Source: Betaproteobacteria bacterium (lineage in GTDB: Bacteria > Pseudomonadota > Gammaproteobacteria > Burkholderiales > Usitatibacteraceae). From it: a stretch of 23,261 nt of DNA. The stretch is from contig JANYFH010000133.1 of the NCBI GenBank assembly GCA_025362705.1, positions 1-23,261 of the forward strand. Direction: 5' to 3'. Below, one piece after another: positions 13,911 to 22,205 of the stretch (position 1 is the first letter of the stretch; the number at the start of each line of letters is the position of its first letter). The position numbers and the translations under genes are program-made. The notes beneath the pieces are model-generated. The model had not been told where the DNA came from, searched no databases, and worked only from the letters and a program-made list of their open reading frames with translations.

Positions 13911-14336
13911 ATGGCAATTGAAAAGACACTCTCTATCATCAAACCGGATGCCGTGGCCAAGAACGTCATCGGTGAGATTTATTCGCGGTTTGAAAAAGCC
14001 GGCTTGAAAGTTATCGCTGCCCGCATGACGCATTTGTCACGTGCCGAGGCCGAAGGCTTTTACGCAGTTCACGAAGCGCGCCCGTTTTTTAACGATCTGG
14101 TCAGCTTCATGATTTCGGGCCCGGTGATGATTCAGGTGCTTGAAGGCGAAGGTGCGATTCTGAAAAACCGCGACCTGATGGGCGCAACCGATCCGAAGAA
14201 AGCGGCTGCGGGAACGATCCGCGCCGACTTCGCTGATAGCATTGATGCCAACGCCGTTCACGGCTCTGACGCTGCCGAAACAGCAGCGGTGGAAATTGCC
14301 TATTATTTTCCAGCGTTGAACGTTTACTCGCGATAA
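13911..14336 (+). CDS. ndk: Nucleoside diphosphate kinase
   Basis: A 141-residue protein of standard Ndk length. It opens EKTLSIIKPDAVAKNVIGEI, has the catalytic phosphohistidine H117 in NAVHGSD, and shows RADFADSIDANAVHGSD, the nucleotide-binding segment. It exchanges gamma phosphates between nucleoside tri- and diphosphates in the cytosol. AAAGGA is about eight bases before the ATG, the best ribosome-binding site in this part of the window. It is the first gene of the conserved run ndk-rlmN-pilW-rodZ-ispG-hisS. Confidence 0.98.
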   Translation: MAIEKTLSIIKPDAVAKNVIGEIYSRFEKAGLKVIAARMTHLSRAEAEGFYAVHEARPFFNDLVSFMISGPVMIQVLEGEGAILKNRDLMGATDPKKAAAGTIRADFADSIDANAVHGSDAAETAAVEIAYYFPALNVYSR

Positions 14337-14353
14337 AAAAGCGGAGTGCAATC

Positions 14354-15580
14354 GTGGCGGTCCCCCAACACGCAAAAACTGAAAAACCAAATCTACTCGG
14401 CATGAATTTGGCCGAGATGACCACGTTTTTTGCCGACATGGGGGAGAAGCCGTTTCGGGCCAAACAGGTTTTTCGCTGGCTGCATCAGGGCGGCGTCGAT
14501 AGCTTTGATGCGATGACCGATCTGGCCAAGTCGCTGCGCGAAAAATTGCCGGGTGTGGCAACCATTACCGCGCCAAAATTGATGACCGAGCAGACGTCCA
14601 GCGACGGCACACGAAAGTGGTTGCTGGATGTCGGCACCGGCAATGGCATCGAGGTGGTCTTCATTCCTGAGGATGATCGCGGCACACTTTGCGTGTCGAG
14701 CCAGGTGGGCTGCGCGCTGGATTGCACGTTTTGTTCTACTGGCAAGCAGGGGTTCAATCGCAATCTCACCTCGGCTGAAATCATTGGCCAGCTGTGGTGG
14801 GCGAACAAAGCGCTTGCAAAGGATCCTGCGGCGAACCGCGCCTCCGAGCGTTGGTCGCAAGACGATGAATCCGAGCGGTCGGCGCGCAGCACTTCGTCCG
14901 GGGTCGCATCCACGGCCTCCGGCCGCGGTTCCGGCTCTGCCCTCCCGAAGCGCATTGTGTCCAACGTGGTAATGATGGGCATGGGCGAGCCGCTGGCCAA
15001 TTTTGATAACGTCACTACGGCGATGGATATCATGCTCGACGACCACGGCTACGGCCTCTCGCGCAGGCGGGTGACACTTTCAACCAGCGGCATCGTTCCC
15101 AATCTGACGCGGCTGAAAACGCGCTGCCCGGTGGCGCTTGCGGTGTCGTTGCATGCGCCGAATGACAAGTTGCGTGACGTGCTGGTGCCAATCAATCAAA
15201 AATATCCGCTGGCTGAATTGCTGGCCGCAATTCGCGATTACCTTGAAGCCGCACCACGCGATTTCGTGACGTTTGAATACGTGATGCTCAACAGCGTCAA
15301 CGATTCAGTGCAACAGGCACACGAGCTAGTGGCACTGGTGGGCGATCTACCCTGCAAATTCAACCTGATTCCGTGGAACCCGTTTCCAGAGGCGCCTTAC
15401 CAGCGTTCAAGCAACAACGCGATTCATCGTTTCCGCGAAATACTGCAAGCTGCCGGATTTGTTGTTACCGTTCGCAAGACGCGTGGCGACGACATTGATG
15501 CCGCATGCGGCCAATTGGCGGGGCAAGTCGTCGATAAATCCAACCGTTCCAGAATCATTAAACTCAGCCATGCTGCTTAA
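14354..15580 (+). CDS. rlmN: 23S rRNA (A2503-C2)/tRNA (A37-C2) methyltransferase RlmN, with an in-frame insertion
   Basis: A 408-residue radical-SAM methyltransferase. The iron-sulfur motif is C120-x3-C124-x2-C127 (GCALDCTFC). The two further catalytic cysteines are C113 (GTLCVSSQ) and C385 (DDIDAACGQLAG). VVMMGMGEPLANFDNV and SLHAPND are intact. It makes 2-methyladenosine in 23S rRNA and some tRNAs. The start is GTG at 14354 with GGAG upstream, 17 bases after ndk. Between NKALAKDPAA and RIVSNVV there is a polar, Ser/Arg/Gly-rich stretch (about residues 160-199) where relatives have a short loop, making the protein longer than the roughly 360-385 residues usual. It is in frame and outside the catalytic core, so the enzyme is probably active. 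Confidence 0.96.
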   Translation: MAVPQHAKTEKPNLLGMNLAEMTTFFADMGEKPFRAKQVFRWLHQGGVDSFDAMTDLAKSLREKLPGVATITAPKLMTEQTSSDGTRKWLLDVGTGNGIEVVFIPEDDRGTLCVSSQVGCALDCTFCSTGKQGFNRNLTSAEIIGQLWWANKALAKDPAANRASERWSQDDESERSARSTSSGVASTASGRGSGSALPKRIVSNVVMMGMGEPLANFDNVTTAMDIMLDDHGYGLSRRRVTLSTSGIVPNLTRLKTRCPVALAVSLHAPNDKLRDVLVPINQKYPLAELLAAIRDYLEAAPRDFVTFEYVMLNSVNDSVQQAHELVALVGDLPCKFNLIPWNPFPEAPYQRSSNNAIHRFREILQAAGFVVTVRKTRGDDIDAACGQLAGQVVDKSNRSRIIKLSHAA

Positions 15581-15590
15581 GGAACATCCT

Positions 15591-16376
15591 GTGAACAAAT
15601 CGCTTGTCGCCATTGTTGCCACTGCTTTTTGCGTCGGACTGGTATCTGGGTGTGTGTCGACGACCGCTGTTGAAACCAAAGTGCCCGACCAAGCCTCCAA
15701 GAGCAGCGATCCATTGACGCGCGCGCAAATACACACAGAGCGAGCTGCCGAATATTTTCGTATGGGCAACATGGCGGTCGCGCTGGAAGCGACCAAACAG
15801 GCGCTTGCTGCGTCTCCCAACCATGCGCCGGCCCACAATATGCTGGGCATCATCTATATGCAATTGCAGGACGATGCGCAGGCGGCACAAGCATTTGAGC
15901 AAGCACTCAGATTGATGCCCAACGATTCTGAAACCCTGAATAATTACGGCTGGTTCGTATGTCAGCGGCAGAATCCGGTTAACGCCGCGCAGTATTTCCA
16001 GGCGGCATTAAAGAATCCGCTCTATGGCACACCCGAAAGAGCGAATTACAATTCGGGAATATGCCTGAAGAAGGCGGGCGATATTAAGGGGGCCGAAGCG
16101 CAGTTCAGAGAGGCAATCCGGCGCCAGCCGCTCATGTCCGCAGCGCTCTACGAATTGGCTGAGATCGAGTTTGCCCGTGGGCGCTCACGAGAGGCTGAGG
16201 GTTTTCTGGCGCGACACAATCAACTAGTCCAGATGCCGAGTGCTGACGTACTGCTGCTCGGCGCGCGCATTGCCTATATGCAGGGCGACAAGTCGGCCCT
16301 GTCGAGTTATGTTCAGCAACTGCGTCGGCGTTTTCCCGATGCGACTCAAACGCGCGCGGCCATCGAGCTTCGTTGA
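15591..16376 (+). CDS. pilW: Type IV pilus biogenesis/stability lipoprotein PilW (PilF)
   Basis: A 261-residue lipoprotein. With a GTG start at 15591 the protein begins NKSLVAIVATAFCVGLVSGC, whose lipobox places the acylated cysteine at residue 21. AAGGA seven bases before this GTG decides it over the upstream ATG at 15570, which has no ribosome-binding site. The rest is TPR repeats (AEYFRMGNMAVALEATKQAL, APAHNMLGIIYMQLQDDAQA, NYGWFVCQRQNPVNAAQYF). PilW/PilF is an outer-membrane pilotin that helps assemble the secretin PilQ for type IV pili. No other pilus gene is in the window, which is normal because the gene sits in this housekeeping run. Confidence 0.93.
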   Translation: MNKSLVAIVATAFCVGLVSGCVSTTAVETKVPDQASKSSDPLTRAQIHTERAAEYFRMGNMAVALEATKQALAASPNHAPAHNMLGIIYMQLQDDAQAAQAFEQALRLMPNDSETLNNYGWFVCQRQNPVNAAQYFQAALKNPLYGTPERANYNSGICLKKAGDIKGAEAQFREAIRRQPLMSAALYELAEIEFARGRSREAEGFLARHNQLVQMPSADVLLLGARIAYMQGDKSALSSYVQQLRRRFPDATQTRAAIELR

Positions 16377-16394
16377 CGTCAGAACGAGGTAACT

Positions 16395-17408
16395 GTGATT
16401 GAAAATAGTGCAGTGACGCAGACTGACGCCGCCCCAAAGGCTGGCGCGGTAGATTCGTTGCCGCCAGTAGCGGGCAGTACCGTCGAACCTAAGAAATTTG
16501 TGGGCGAATTACTGCGCCTGGCCCGCGAGAAAGCTGGATTGTCTCCCGGCGATGTTGCGTCGAGACTGCGCATGGGCGTCAAGCAAGTGCGCGCGCTTGA
16601 ACAAGACGATTATGCGGCGCTGCCAACGGGTACTTTCCTGCGCGGATTTGTCCGCAATTTCGCCAAGGAAGTTGGTGTTGAACCGGAAAAAGCACTCGGC
16701 CTGCTTGCCGAAAACCACAAGGCGGCTGCAACAATTAGTGCCAGTGTGGTCGTGATGCCTTTGCAGCAGAATATTAAAGTTGCGGCACAAGAGGGCGAAT
16801 TTGCCACGCCACGCGCGCGCGCGTTCATCGCCGTCGCAATTGCGGCCCTGCTGCTCACTGTCGTATGGTGGTGGTGGGAGTATGTGCGACCACATCGCGC
16901 CGAAGGTGGCCTCCCCCAGGACGTCGCCGAGCAAAAAACGGTGGCTCTACCGAATGCGATGCAACTGCCGTCTGTAAATGGTGCACCGATTGATGTCACT
17001 CCCGCGCAGGAAGCCCATCCGCCTTTGCAGGTTAACCCTCAGATTCCTGACAAATCATCTGGATCGACGTCATTACCAGCAGCTCTGGTGGTGCCCGTTG
17101 TCAGCGCAGCTTCGCCGTCAGTGGCGGCGGAAATCGCGGCCACGCCGTCTCGACCTGCGCTGCCCGCAGGCAGCGGACAATTGGGTTTTACGTTCAGCGG
17201 CGCATCGTGGGTCCAAGTCGTCGATCACAATGGAAAAACCATGCTGGACAGAAAATTCATGGAAGGGGAGACTGAAGAGGTCGTCGGTCGCGCACCGTTT
17301 TCAGTTGTGATCGGCAATGCGCAAGTCACCCGAATGGCTTACAACGGAAAAGAAGTTGATCTTCTGCCCCACACGCGGGCTTCGGTGGCGCGCCTGACGG
17401 TCAAATAG
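16395..17408 (+). CDS. rodZ: RodZ-like helix-turn-helix membrane protein
   Basis: A 337-residue protein with GTG start at 16395 and GAGG upstream. A cytoplasmic helix-turn-helix domain (about 34-105; VGELLRLAREKAGLSPGDVASRLRM, TFLRGFVRNFAKEVGV) is followed by one membrane helix at about 143-164 that ends in four tryptophans (VVWWWWEYV), a Pro/Ala-rich linker, and a C-terminal DUF4115 domain (SGASWVQVVDHNGKTML, EGETEEVVGRAPFSVVIGNA). RodZ links MreB filaments to the membrane in rod-shaped cells. It lies between pilW and ispG, the usual place. The HTH normally binds MreB rather than DNA. Confidence 0.92.
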   Translation: MIENSAVTQTDAAPKAGAVDSLPPVAGSTVEPKKFVGELLRLAREKAGLSPGDVASRLRMGVKQVRALEQDDYAALPTGTFLRGFVRNFAKEVGVEPEKALGLLAENHKAAATISASVVVMPLQQNIKVAAQEGEFATPRARAFIAVAIAALLLTVVWWWWEYVRPHRAEGGLPQDVAEQKTVALPNAMQLPSVNGAPIDVTPAQEAHPPLQVNPQIPDKSSGSTSLPAALVVPVVSAASPSVAAEIAATPSRPALPAGSGQLGFTFSGASWVQVVDHNGKTMLDRKFMEGETEEVVGRAPFSVVIGNAQVTRMAYNGKEVDLLPHTRASVARLTVK

Positions 17409-17450
17409 GCGTGGCCATTTTCACGCGTCAGTGATTTTTTTGAGGTGATC

Positions 17451-18728
17451 GTGTTTTCAGAAATTCTGCGCCGCAAGTCACGGCAGGTATTGATCGGTCA
17501 GGTCCCAGTGGGAGGCGATGCTCCCATCATGGTTCAGTCAATGACCAACACCGATACCGAAGATGTATCTGGTACTGTCGCACAGGTTGCGGCACTCGCA
17601 CGTGCGGGTTCCGAGGTCGTCCGCGTCACCGTCAATACCCTTGGTGCCGCACGTGCTGTCCCAATGATTCGTGCGCAACTGGACGCAATGGGCGTTTACG
17701 TTCCGCTGGTTGGTGACTTTCATTTCAATGGCCACAAATTATTGACTGAAGTACCGGACTGCGCGAAAGCGCTGGCAAAATTGCGCATCAACCCCGGCAA
17801 TGTCGGGCACGGCAGCAAGCGCGACGACCAGTTCGGCGCGATGATCGCGACTGCAATCAGGTTCGACAAGCCAGTGCGCATCGGCGTGAATTGGGGATCA
17901 CTGGATCCTGAATTGATCGCCCGCATGATGGATGAAAATGGCAGGCTCAATGAACCGAAAGAAGCCGATGCCGTGATGCGTGAGGCGCTCATTGTCTCAG
18001 CGCTTGAAAGTGCCGCAAAGGCTGAAGCCCTGGGCCTGGGTGGCGACAAAATTATTCTGAGTTGCAAAGTCAGTGCCGTTCAGGATTTGATCGTGGTATA
18101 CCGCGACTTGGCGCGTCGCTGCGATTATCCGCTGCATCTCGGCCTCACCGAAGCGGGCATGGGCAGCAAAGGCATTGTCGCTTCGACGGCCGCACTCGGC
18201 GTTCTGTTGCAGGAAGGCATCGGCGACACGATCCGTATTTCGCTCACCCCAGAACCTGGTGGCGATCGCACGAAGGAGGTCATTGTCGCGCAGGAAATTC
18301 TGCAAACCATGGGTCTCAGGTCGTTTACGCCGATGGTGGCGGCATGCCCTGGGTGTGGTCGTACCACCAGTACTTTTTTCCAGGAGCTGGCAGAAAAAAT
18401 TCAAACCTATCTGCGCAATCAAATGCCAATATGGAAATCGCAATATCCCGGCGTTGAAGAAATGCATGTGGCGGTAATGGGCTGCGTGGTTAATGGGCCG
18501 GGTGAATCGAAGCTGGCAAATATCGGTATCTCGCTGCCGGGCTCAGGGGAGCGTCCCGTCGCGCCGGTGTATATCGATGGCGAAAAAGCAGTGACACTCA
18601 AGGGTGACAATATCGCGGAAGAGTTCCATGCCCTGGTCGATGACTACGTGGCAAAAAACTATGCGGTGGGCGCCGTGCGCAAGGCCGCATCTCGCAAGAA
18701 AGAAATCCCGATCAAGAAGGTAGCTTAG
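17451..18728 (+). CDS. ispG: 4-hydroxy-3-methylbut-2-en-1-yl diphosphate synthase IspG (GcpE)
   Basis: A 425-residue protein with GTG start at 17451; GAGGTGA at 17442-17448 is a near-perfect Shine-Dalgarno, which argues against the in-frame GTG at 17445 lying inside it. It opens RRKSRQVLIGQVPVGGDAPIMVQSMTNTDT, and carries RINPGNVG and the iron-sulfur ligands C299 and C302 (ACPGCGRTT), C345 (MGCVVNGPGES) and E352. The enzyme makes HMBPP in the MEP isoprenoid pathway. The protein is about 50 residues longer than the E. coli enzyme, partly between the TIM barrel and cluster domain. No terminator follows; 285 bases separate it from hisS. Confidence 0.96.
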   Translation: MFSEILRRKSRQVLIGQVPVGGDAPIMVQSMTNTDTEDVSGTVAQVAALARAGSEVVRVTVNTLGAARAVPMIRAQLDAMGVYVPLVGDFHFNGHKLLTEVPDCAKALAKLRINPGNVGHGSKRDDQFGAMIATAIRFDKPVRIGVNWGSLDPELIARMMDENGRLNEPKEADAVMREALIVSALESAAKAEALGLGGDKIILSCKVSAVQDLIVVYRDLARRCDYPLHLGLTEAGMGSKGIVASTAALGVLLQEGIGDTIRISLTPEPGGDRTKEVIVAQEILQTMGLRSFTPMVAACPGCGRTTSTFFQELAEKIQTYLRNQMPIWKSQYPGVEEMHVAVMGCVVNGPGESKLANIGISLPGSGERPVAPVYIDGEKAVTLKGDNIAEEFHALVDDYVAKNYAVGAVRKAASRKKEIPIKKVA

Positions 18729-18877
18729 CCCGCAAAAAATAGCAAAACTCTAGCAATGACGGGTATCTTGGAGGTAAAATTCTCTGAAACGCTCGCCAAT
18801 TATAGAGTTTTTCACATTCACATGACGTTAGCGCACCTGACTATTTGACCGCCCTATTCGATATCTTTTCCGGATCT

Positions 18878-18930
18878 CGTCATTCCCGCCAGAAGGGAAA
18901 TCCATATTTTCCACCTTGGAGGAAATGACG
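18878..18930. repeat. Dispersed-type palindromic repeat between ispG and hisS
   Basis: CGTCATTCCC (18878-18887) is matched inversely by GGAAATGACG (18921-18930), 9 of 10 bases. The wording CGTCATTCCCGC...GGGAAATCCA is that of a short interspersed repeat seen in many proteobacterial genomes. Only one copy is in the window. The rest of the 285-base gap holds nothing I can identify except a TAAAAT (18963-18968) that may be the hisS -10. Confidence 0.45.
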
Positions 18931-19013
18931 GCCAAAACTGGCGAACACACCCTAAAGCCCTGTAAAATAGCGTGTTTTCCGCGTCACATCGCCATTCTTC
19001 CTGTCCGTATTAC

Positions 19014-20297
19014 ATGAGTAAAACCCTGCAAGCCGTCCGCGGCATGAACGATCTGCTGCCGCAGGATGCGCCGCTATGGCAATTCCTCGAAGACACGACG
19101 CGCGCTGTGTTCGAGCAATACGGCTACCGTTTGATGCGTACGCCGATTGTGGAGCCGACGCCCTTGTTCGTGCGCTCGATTGGAGAAGTGACGGATATCG
19201 TCGAAAAAGAAATGTATTCTTTTGAAGATGCAATGAATGGCGAAAAGCTGACCTTGCGTCCCGAAGCGACCGCTGGTTTGGTGCGTGCTGCTATTGAACA
19301 CAATATTTTGTATGAAGGGCCGAAGCGGGTGTGGACATCTGGCCCGATGTTCCGTCACGAACGTCCGCAGAAAGGCCGCTATCGCCAGTTTCATCAGTTT
19401 GACGTCGAGGCGCTGGGCTTTGCCGGGCCTGACGTGGACGCAGAACAGATATTGATGCTCTCCCGGCTGTGGCAAAAGCTGGGGTTTAAGGATGTTGCGC
19501 TGCACGTTAACTCGATCGGCGACGTGGACGCAAGGAAATCCCATCGCGAAGCGCTGGTGAAATATTTTGAAGCGCATGCGGATCAACTTGACGAAGATGG
19601 CAAACGCAGGCTTTACACCAATCCTTTGCGCACCCTCGATACCAAAAATCCGAAGATGCTGGCGCTGGTCGAAGGCGCGCCGAAACTCAAGGATTACCTG
19701 GGCGAACAGGAACGCGTGCATTTTGAAGGTGTGAGGGCGCGGCTGGACGCCGCAGGACTGAAGTACACGGTCAATCCACGTCTGGTGCGCGGTTTTGATT
19801 ATTACAATCGCACGGTGTTTGAATTCATTGGCAAAGGTCGCGATTGGGAACTGACCATCGCCGGTGGCGGTCGATACGACGGCTTGCTGGAGCAATTGGG
19901 CGGCAAACCGGCCGCAGCTTGTGGCTTCGGGTTCGGTGTTGAACGTGTCATCATGCTCATGCAGGAGCAGCCGCCGATTCAGGTGGATTCTTCGGACGTT
20001 TATGTTGTGTACGCAGACGGACTGGAACGACACGCCTTTTATGTTGCCGAACAGTTGCGTGACCGCGATCTTTCCGTCGCACTGCATGGAACGCCAGATG
20101 GCAAGACGGCCAGCTTCAAATCGCAGATGAAAAAAGCTGATGCCAGTGGCGCACGCTTTGCTATCGTTCTCGGCGCCGATGAAGTTGCCGCAGGTTTGGT
20201 CAGTGTCAAGAATTTGCGTGAGGGCGGCGAGCAACAAAAGCTGCCCTTGAATGATGTTGCGCGGGCAGTAAAACGTGTGGCATTGAATACAGTTTAA
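19014..20297 (+). CDS. hisS: Histidyl-tRNA synthetase
   Basis: A 427-residue class II aminoacyl-tRNA synthetase. Starting at the ATG at 19014 it begins SKTLQAVRGMNDLLP as family members do; the longer frame from 18972 adds 14 residues without family likeness. Motif 2 is GPMFRHERPQKGRYRQFHQF, the histidine-binding loops are LVRGFDYYNRTVFEF and GGRYDGL, and motif 3 is CGFGFGVERVIMLM. The C-terminal anticodon-binding domain follows from about residue 325. It charges tRNA-His. No Shine-Dalgarno is visible. The next gene, yfgM, follows after 27 bases. Confidence 0.97.
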   Translation: MSKTLQAVRGMNDLLPQDAPLWQFLEDTTRAVFEQYGYRLMRTPIVEPTPLFVRSIGEVTDIVEKEMYSFEDAMNGEKLTLRPEATAGLVRAAIEHNILYEGPKRVWTSGPMFRHERPQKGRYRQFHQFDVEALGFAGPDVDAEQILMLSRLWQKLGFKDVALHVNSIGDVDARKSHREALVKYFEAHADQLDEDGKRRLYTNPLRTLDTKNPKMLALVEGAPKLKDYLGEQERVHFEGVRARLDAAGLKYTVNPRLVRGFDYYNRTVFEFIGKGRDWELTIAGGGRYDGLLEQLGGKPAAACGFGFGVERVIMLMQEQPPIQVDSSDVYVVYADGLERHAFYVAEQLRDRDLSVALHGTPDGKTASFKSQMKKADASGARFAIVLGADEVAAGLVSVKNLREGGEQQKLPLNDVARAVKRVALNTV

Positions 20298-20324
20298 TAG
20301 ATTAGAAAGACAGGAATATTTGGT

Positions 20325-21035
20325 ATGGCAGCTTACGACTTGGAAGAACAGGAACGCATCGACGCACTCAAAGACTGGTGGGCAAAGTGGGGCGTGTGGA
20401 TTTATTCGGCAGTGGGCGCGTTTCTCATTGGCGTGCTCGCAGTGCAGGGGTGGCGTTACTACGAAACATCGCAGGGCGAGCAAGCCGAAGTCTTGTTCAA
20501 GAGTGTGGAAAAAACTGCGCAAGAGAGTGCGGCCTCCAAGGACTACAAGAAACTTTCGGACGCAGCCAGTGCGATCGCAGATAAATTTCCCAGCGCTTTT
20601 TACGCCAGCGAAGCGCAGCTCATGGCGGCAAAGGCATCGTTTGATGCTGGCGACTTCACGACCGCAAAAAAACACCTGCAATGGGTTGTCGATAAAGGAC
20701 CGAAAGTGCACAGCAACGTGGCTAGGGTGCGTTTGGCCAGCGTGTTGCTGGAAGAGAAAAAATACGATGAGGCGCTGAAAATGCTCGATCAGGTAAAAGA
20801 CGAGGGATTTGCTTCGATGGCCGCAGATGTGCGCGGCGATGTATTGGCAAGCCAGGACAAGCGGGAAGAAGCGCGTGCGGCGTATCAAATCGCTGTGGAA
20901 AAAGCTGGCGACCGTAGCCCGATGAAAGCACTTTCGCAAGCCAAGCTTGATACCGTTGGTGGAAGCACAGCGAAGCCGGCAGACAAGAAGGATGACGGCA
21001 AGGACAAGAAAGACAGTAAAGAGGCTGCCAAGTGA
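20325..21035 (+). CDS. yfgM: YfgM-family TPR membrane protein
   Basis: A 236-residue protein: a short cytoplasmic N-terminus (YDLEEQERIDALKDWW), a membrane helix at about 24-42 (VWIYSAVGAFLIGVLAVQGW), periplasmic TPR-like helices, and a lysine/aspartate-rich tail. YfgM is a SecYEG/PpiD-associated inner-membrane protein that assists envelope protein folding. It sits between hisS and bamB as in many beta- and gammaproteobacteria. Its stop overlaps the bamB start (GTGA), so the two are coupled. An AGGA nine bases before the ATG supports the start. Confidence 0.92.
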   Translation: MAAYDLEEQERIDALKDWWAKWGVWIYSAVGAFLIGVLAVQGWRYYETSQGEQAEVLFKSVEKTAQESAASKDYKKLSDAASAIADKFPSAFYASEAQLMAAKASFDAGDFTTAKKHLQWVVDKGPKVHSNVARVRLASVLLEEKKYDEALKMLDQVKDEGFASMAADVRGDVLASQDKREEARAAYQIAVEKAGDRSPMKALSQAKLDTVGGSTAKPADKKDDGKDKKDSKEAAK

Positions 21036-22174
21036 TCGGCCGCATGTCGCGTCGATTCAATGGTCTGTTTGCATGCACGCTGGTTATTGCGGCATCGGGC
21101 TGCGCGTGGTTTGGCGGCAGTGACAAGAAAATTCCCGCTCTGCCTACGCTGACATCTGCAAACAGCGCAACGCTTGCCTGGTCGGCCAGCGTTGGAAAAT
21201 CCGGCGGGTATCTCTTTGTTCCCGGCTTCGGTGACCGGCTCGTTTATGCAGCGTCATACAAGGGTGAAGTTTATGCGCTGGCGGAAGAGGGCGGTCGCAC
21301 GGTAACGAGAATTGAGACTAAAACACAACTGGCGGGTGGTGTTGGCGTCGGCGAGAATCTCGTTGTTGTCGCAAGCGTCAAGGGAGATGTGCTGGCGTTC
21401 GACGCCGCCGGACGTTCTCTTTGGAAGGCGAGTATGGCCGGGGATATTCTCGCGGCACCTGCCGTTGTAGGTGCGAAGGTGATCGTGCGTACCGCCGACG
21501 GACGTATTTTTGCGCTGAACCGGGTTGACGGTAAGCGCCAATGGGTGTTCCAGCGCGCAACGCCATCGCTTACCCTCCGCACCAATGCCAGCGTGGTATC
21601 GAACCGCGGCACGCTCTATGCAGGTTATGCAGGCGGCAAAGTGGTCGCCATTGAGGTCGAAGGCGGCAAACCTATCTGGGAGGCGACGATTTCGCTACCG
21701 CGTGGTGCAACGGAACTTGAACGCATTGCCGACGTCGCTGGCCTGCCGGTAATCGACGACACTCGCGTTTGTGCTGCTGTTTATCAGGGTCGCACCGGCT
21801 GTGTTGAGACTTTAAGCGGCAATGTGCTGTGGTCACGCGAAATTTCCAGCCCGGATGGTGTCGCTGTGGACGCCAAGAATGTTTACGTTGCCGACACCGG
21901 GGGCACTGTTTTTGCGCTGGACAAAACCAACGGCGCAACATTATGGAAACTCGAAAGACTGGTACATCGCGATCCAGGAACGCCAATACTTGTGAACGGC
22001 AAGCTGCTCGTCGGTGACAAGGATGGTCTCGTGCATGTGATGTCAACGGAGACTGGCGATTTGATTGGTCGCCTGACGACCGATGGCAGCCGCGTGGTTT
22101 CGCTTCTCGCCAACGGCGACCGTGCAATTGCACAAACAGACAAGGGCGGCGTATTCGCCATCAATGTGAAGTAG
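21032..22174 (+). CDS. bamB: Outer membrane assembly lipoprotein BamB
   Basis: A 380-residue lipoprotein. The signal peptide ends in the lipobox IAASGC with the acylated cysteine at residue 24. The mature part is an eight-bladed beta-propeller made of PQQ-type repeats (VYALAEEGG, VLAFDAAGRSLWKA, IFALNRVDGKRQWVF, VVAIEVEGGKPIWEA, VFALDKTNGATLWKL). BamB is a part of the BAM complex that inserts outer-membrane proteins. The GTG start overlaps the yfgM stop, with AGAGG upstream; an ATG at 21044 is possible but has no ribosome-binding site. Both starts keep the lipobox. Confidence 0.96.
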   Translation: MIGRMSRRFNGLFACTLVIAASGCAWFGGSDKKIPALPTLTSANSATLAWSASVGKSGGYLFVPGFGDRLVYAASYKGEVYALAEEGGRTVTRIETKTQLAGGVGVGENLVVVASVKGDVLAFDAAGRSLWKASMAGDILAAPAVVGAKVIVRTADGRIFALNRVDGKRQWVFQRATPSLTLRTNASVVSNRGTLYAGYAGGKVVAIEVEGGKPIWEATISLPRGATELERIADVAGLPVIDDTRVCAAVYQGRTGCVETLSGNVLWSREISSPDGVAVDAKNVYVADTGGTVFALDKTNGATLWKLERLVHRDPGTPILVNGKLLVGDKDGLVHVMSTETGDLIGRLTTDGSRVVSLLANGDRAIAQTDKGGVFAINVK

Positions 22175-22205
22175 CGCTGGCCCGCATTGCGGTCCACGCA
22201 CAAAT

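Noticed and set aside
19074..20939. 621-codon open frame on the minus strand opposite hisS and yfgM
   Set aside because: It is fully antisense to two well-recognised genes, has no family resemblance, no ribosome-binding site, and its cysteine/histidine/arginine-rich composition is that of a codon-bias shadow.
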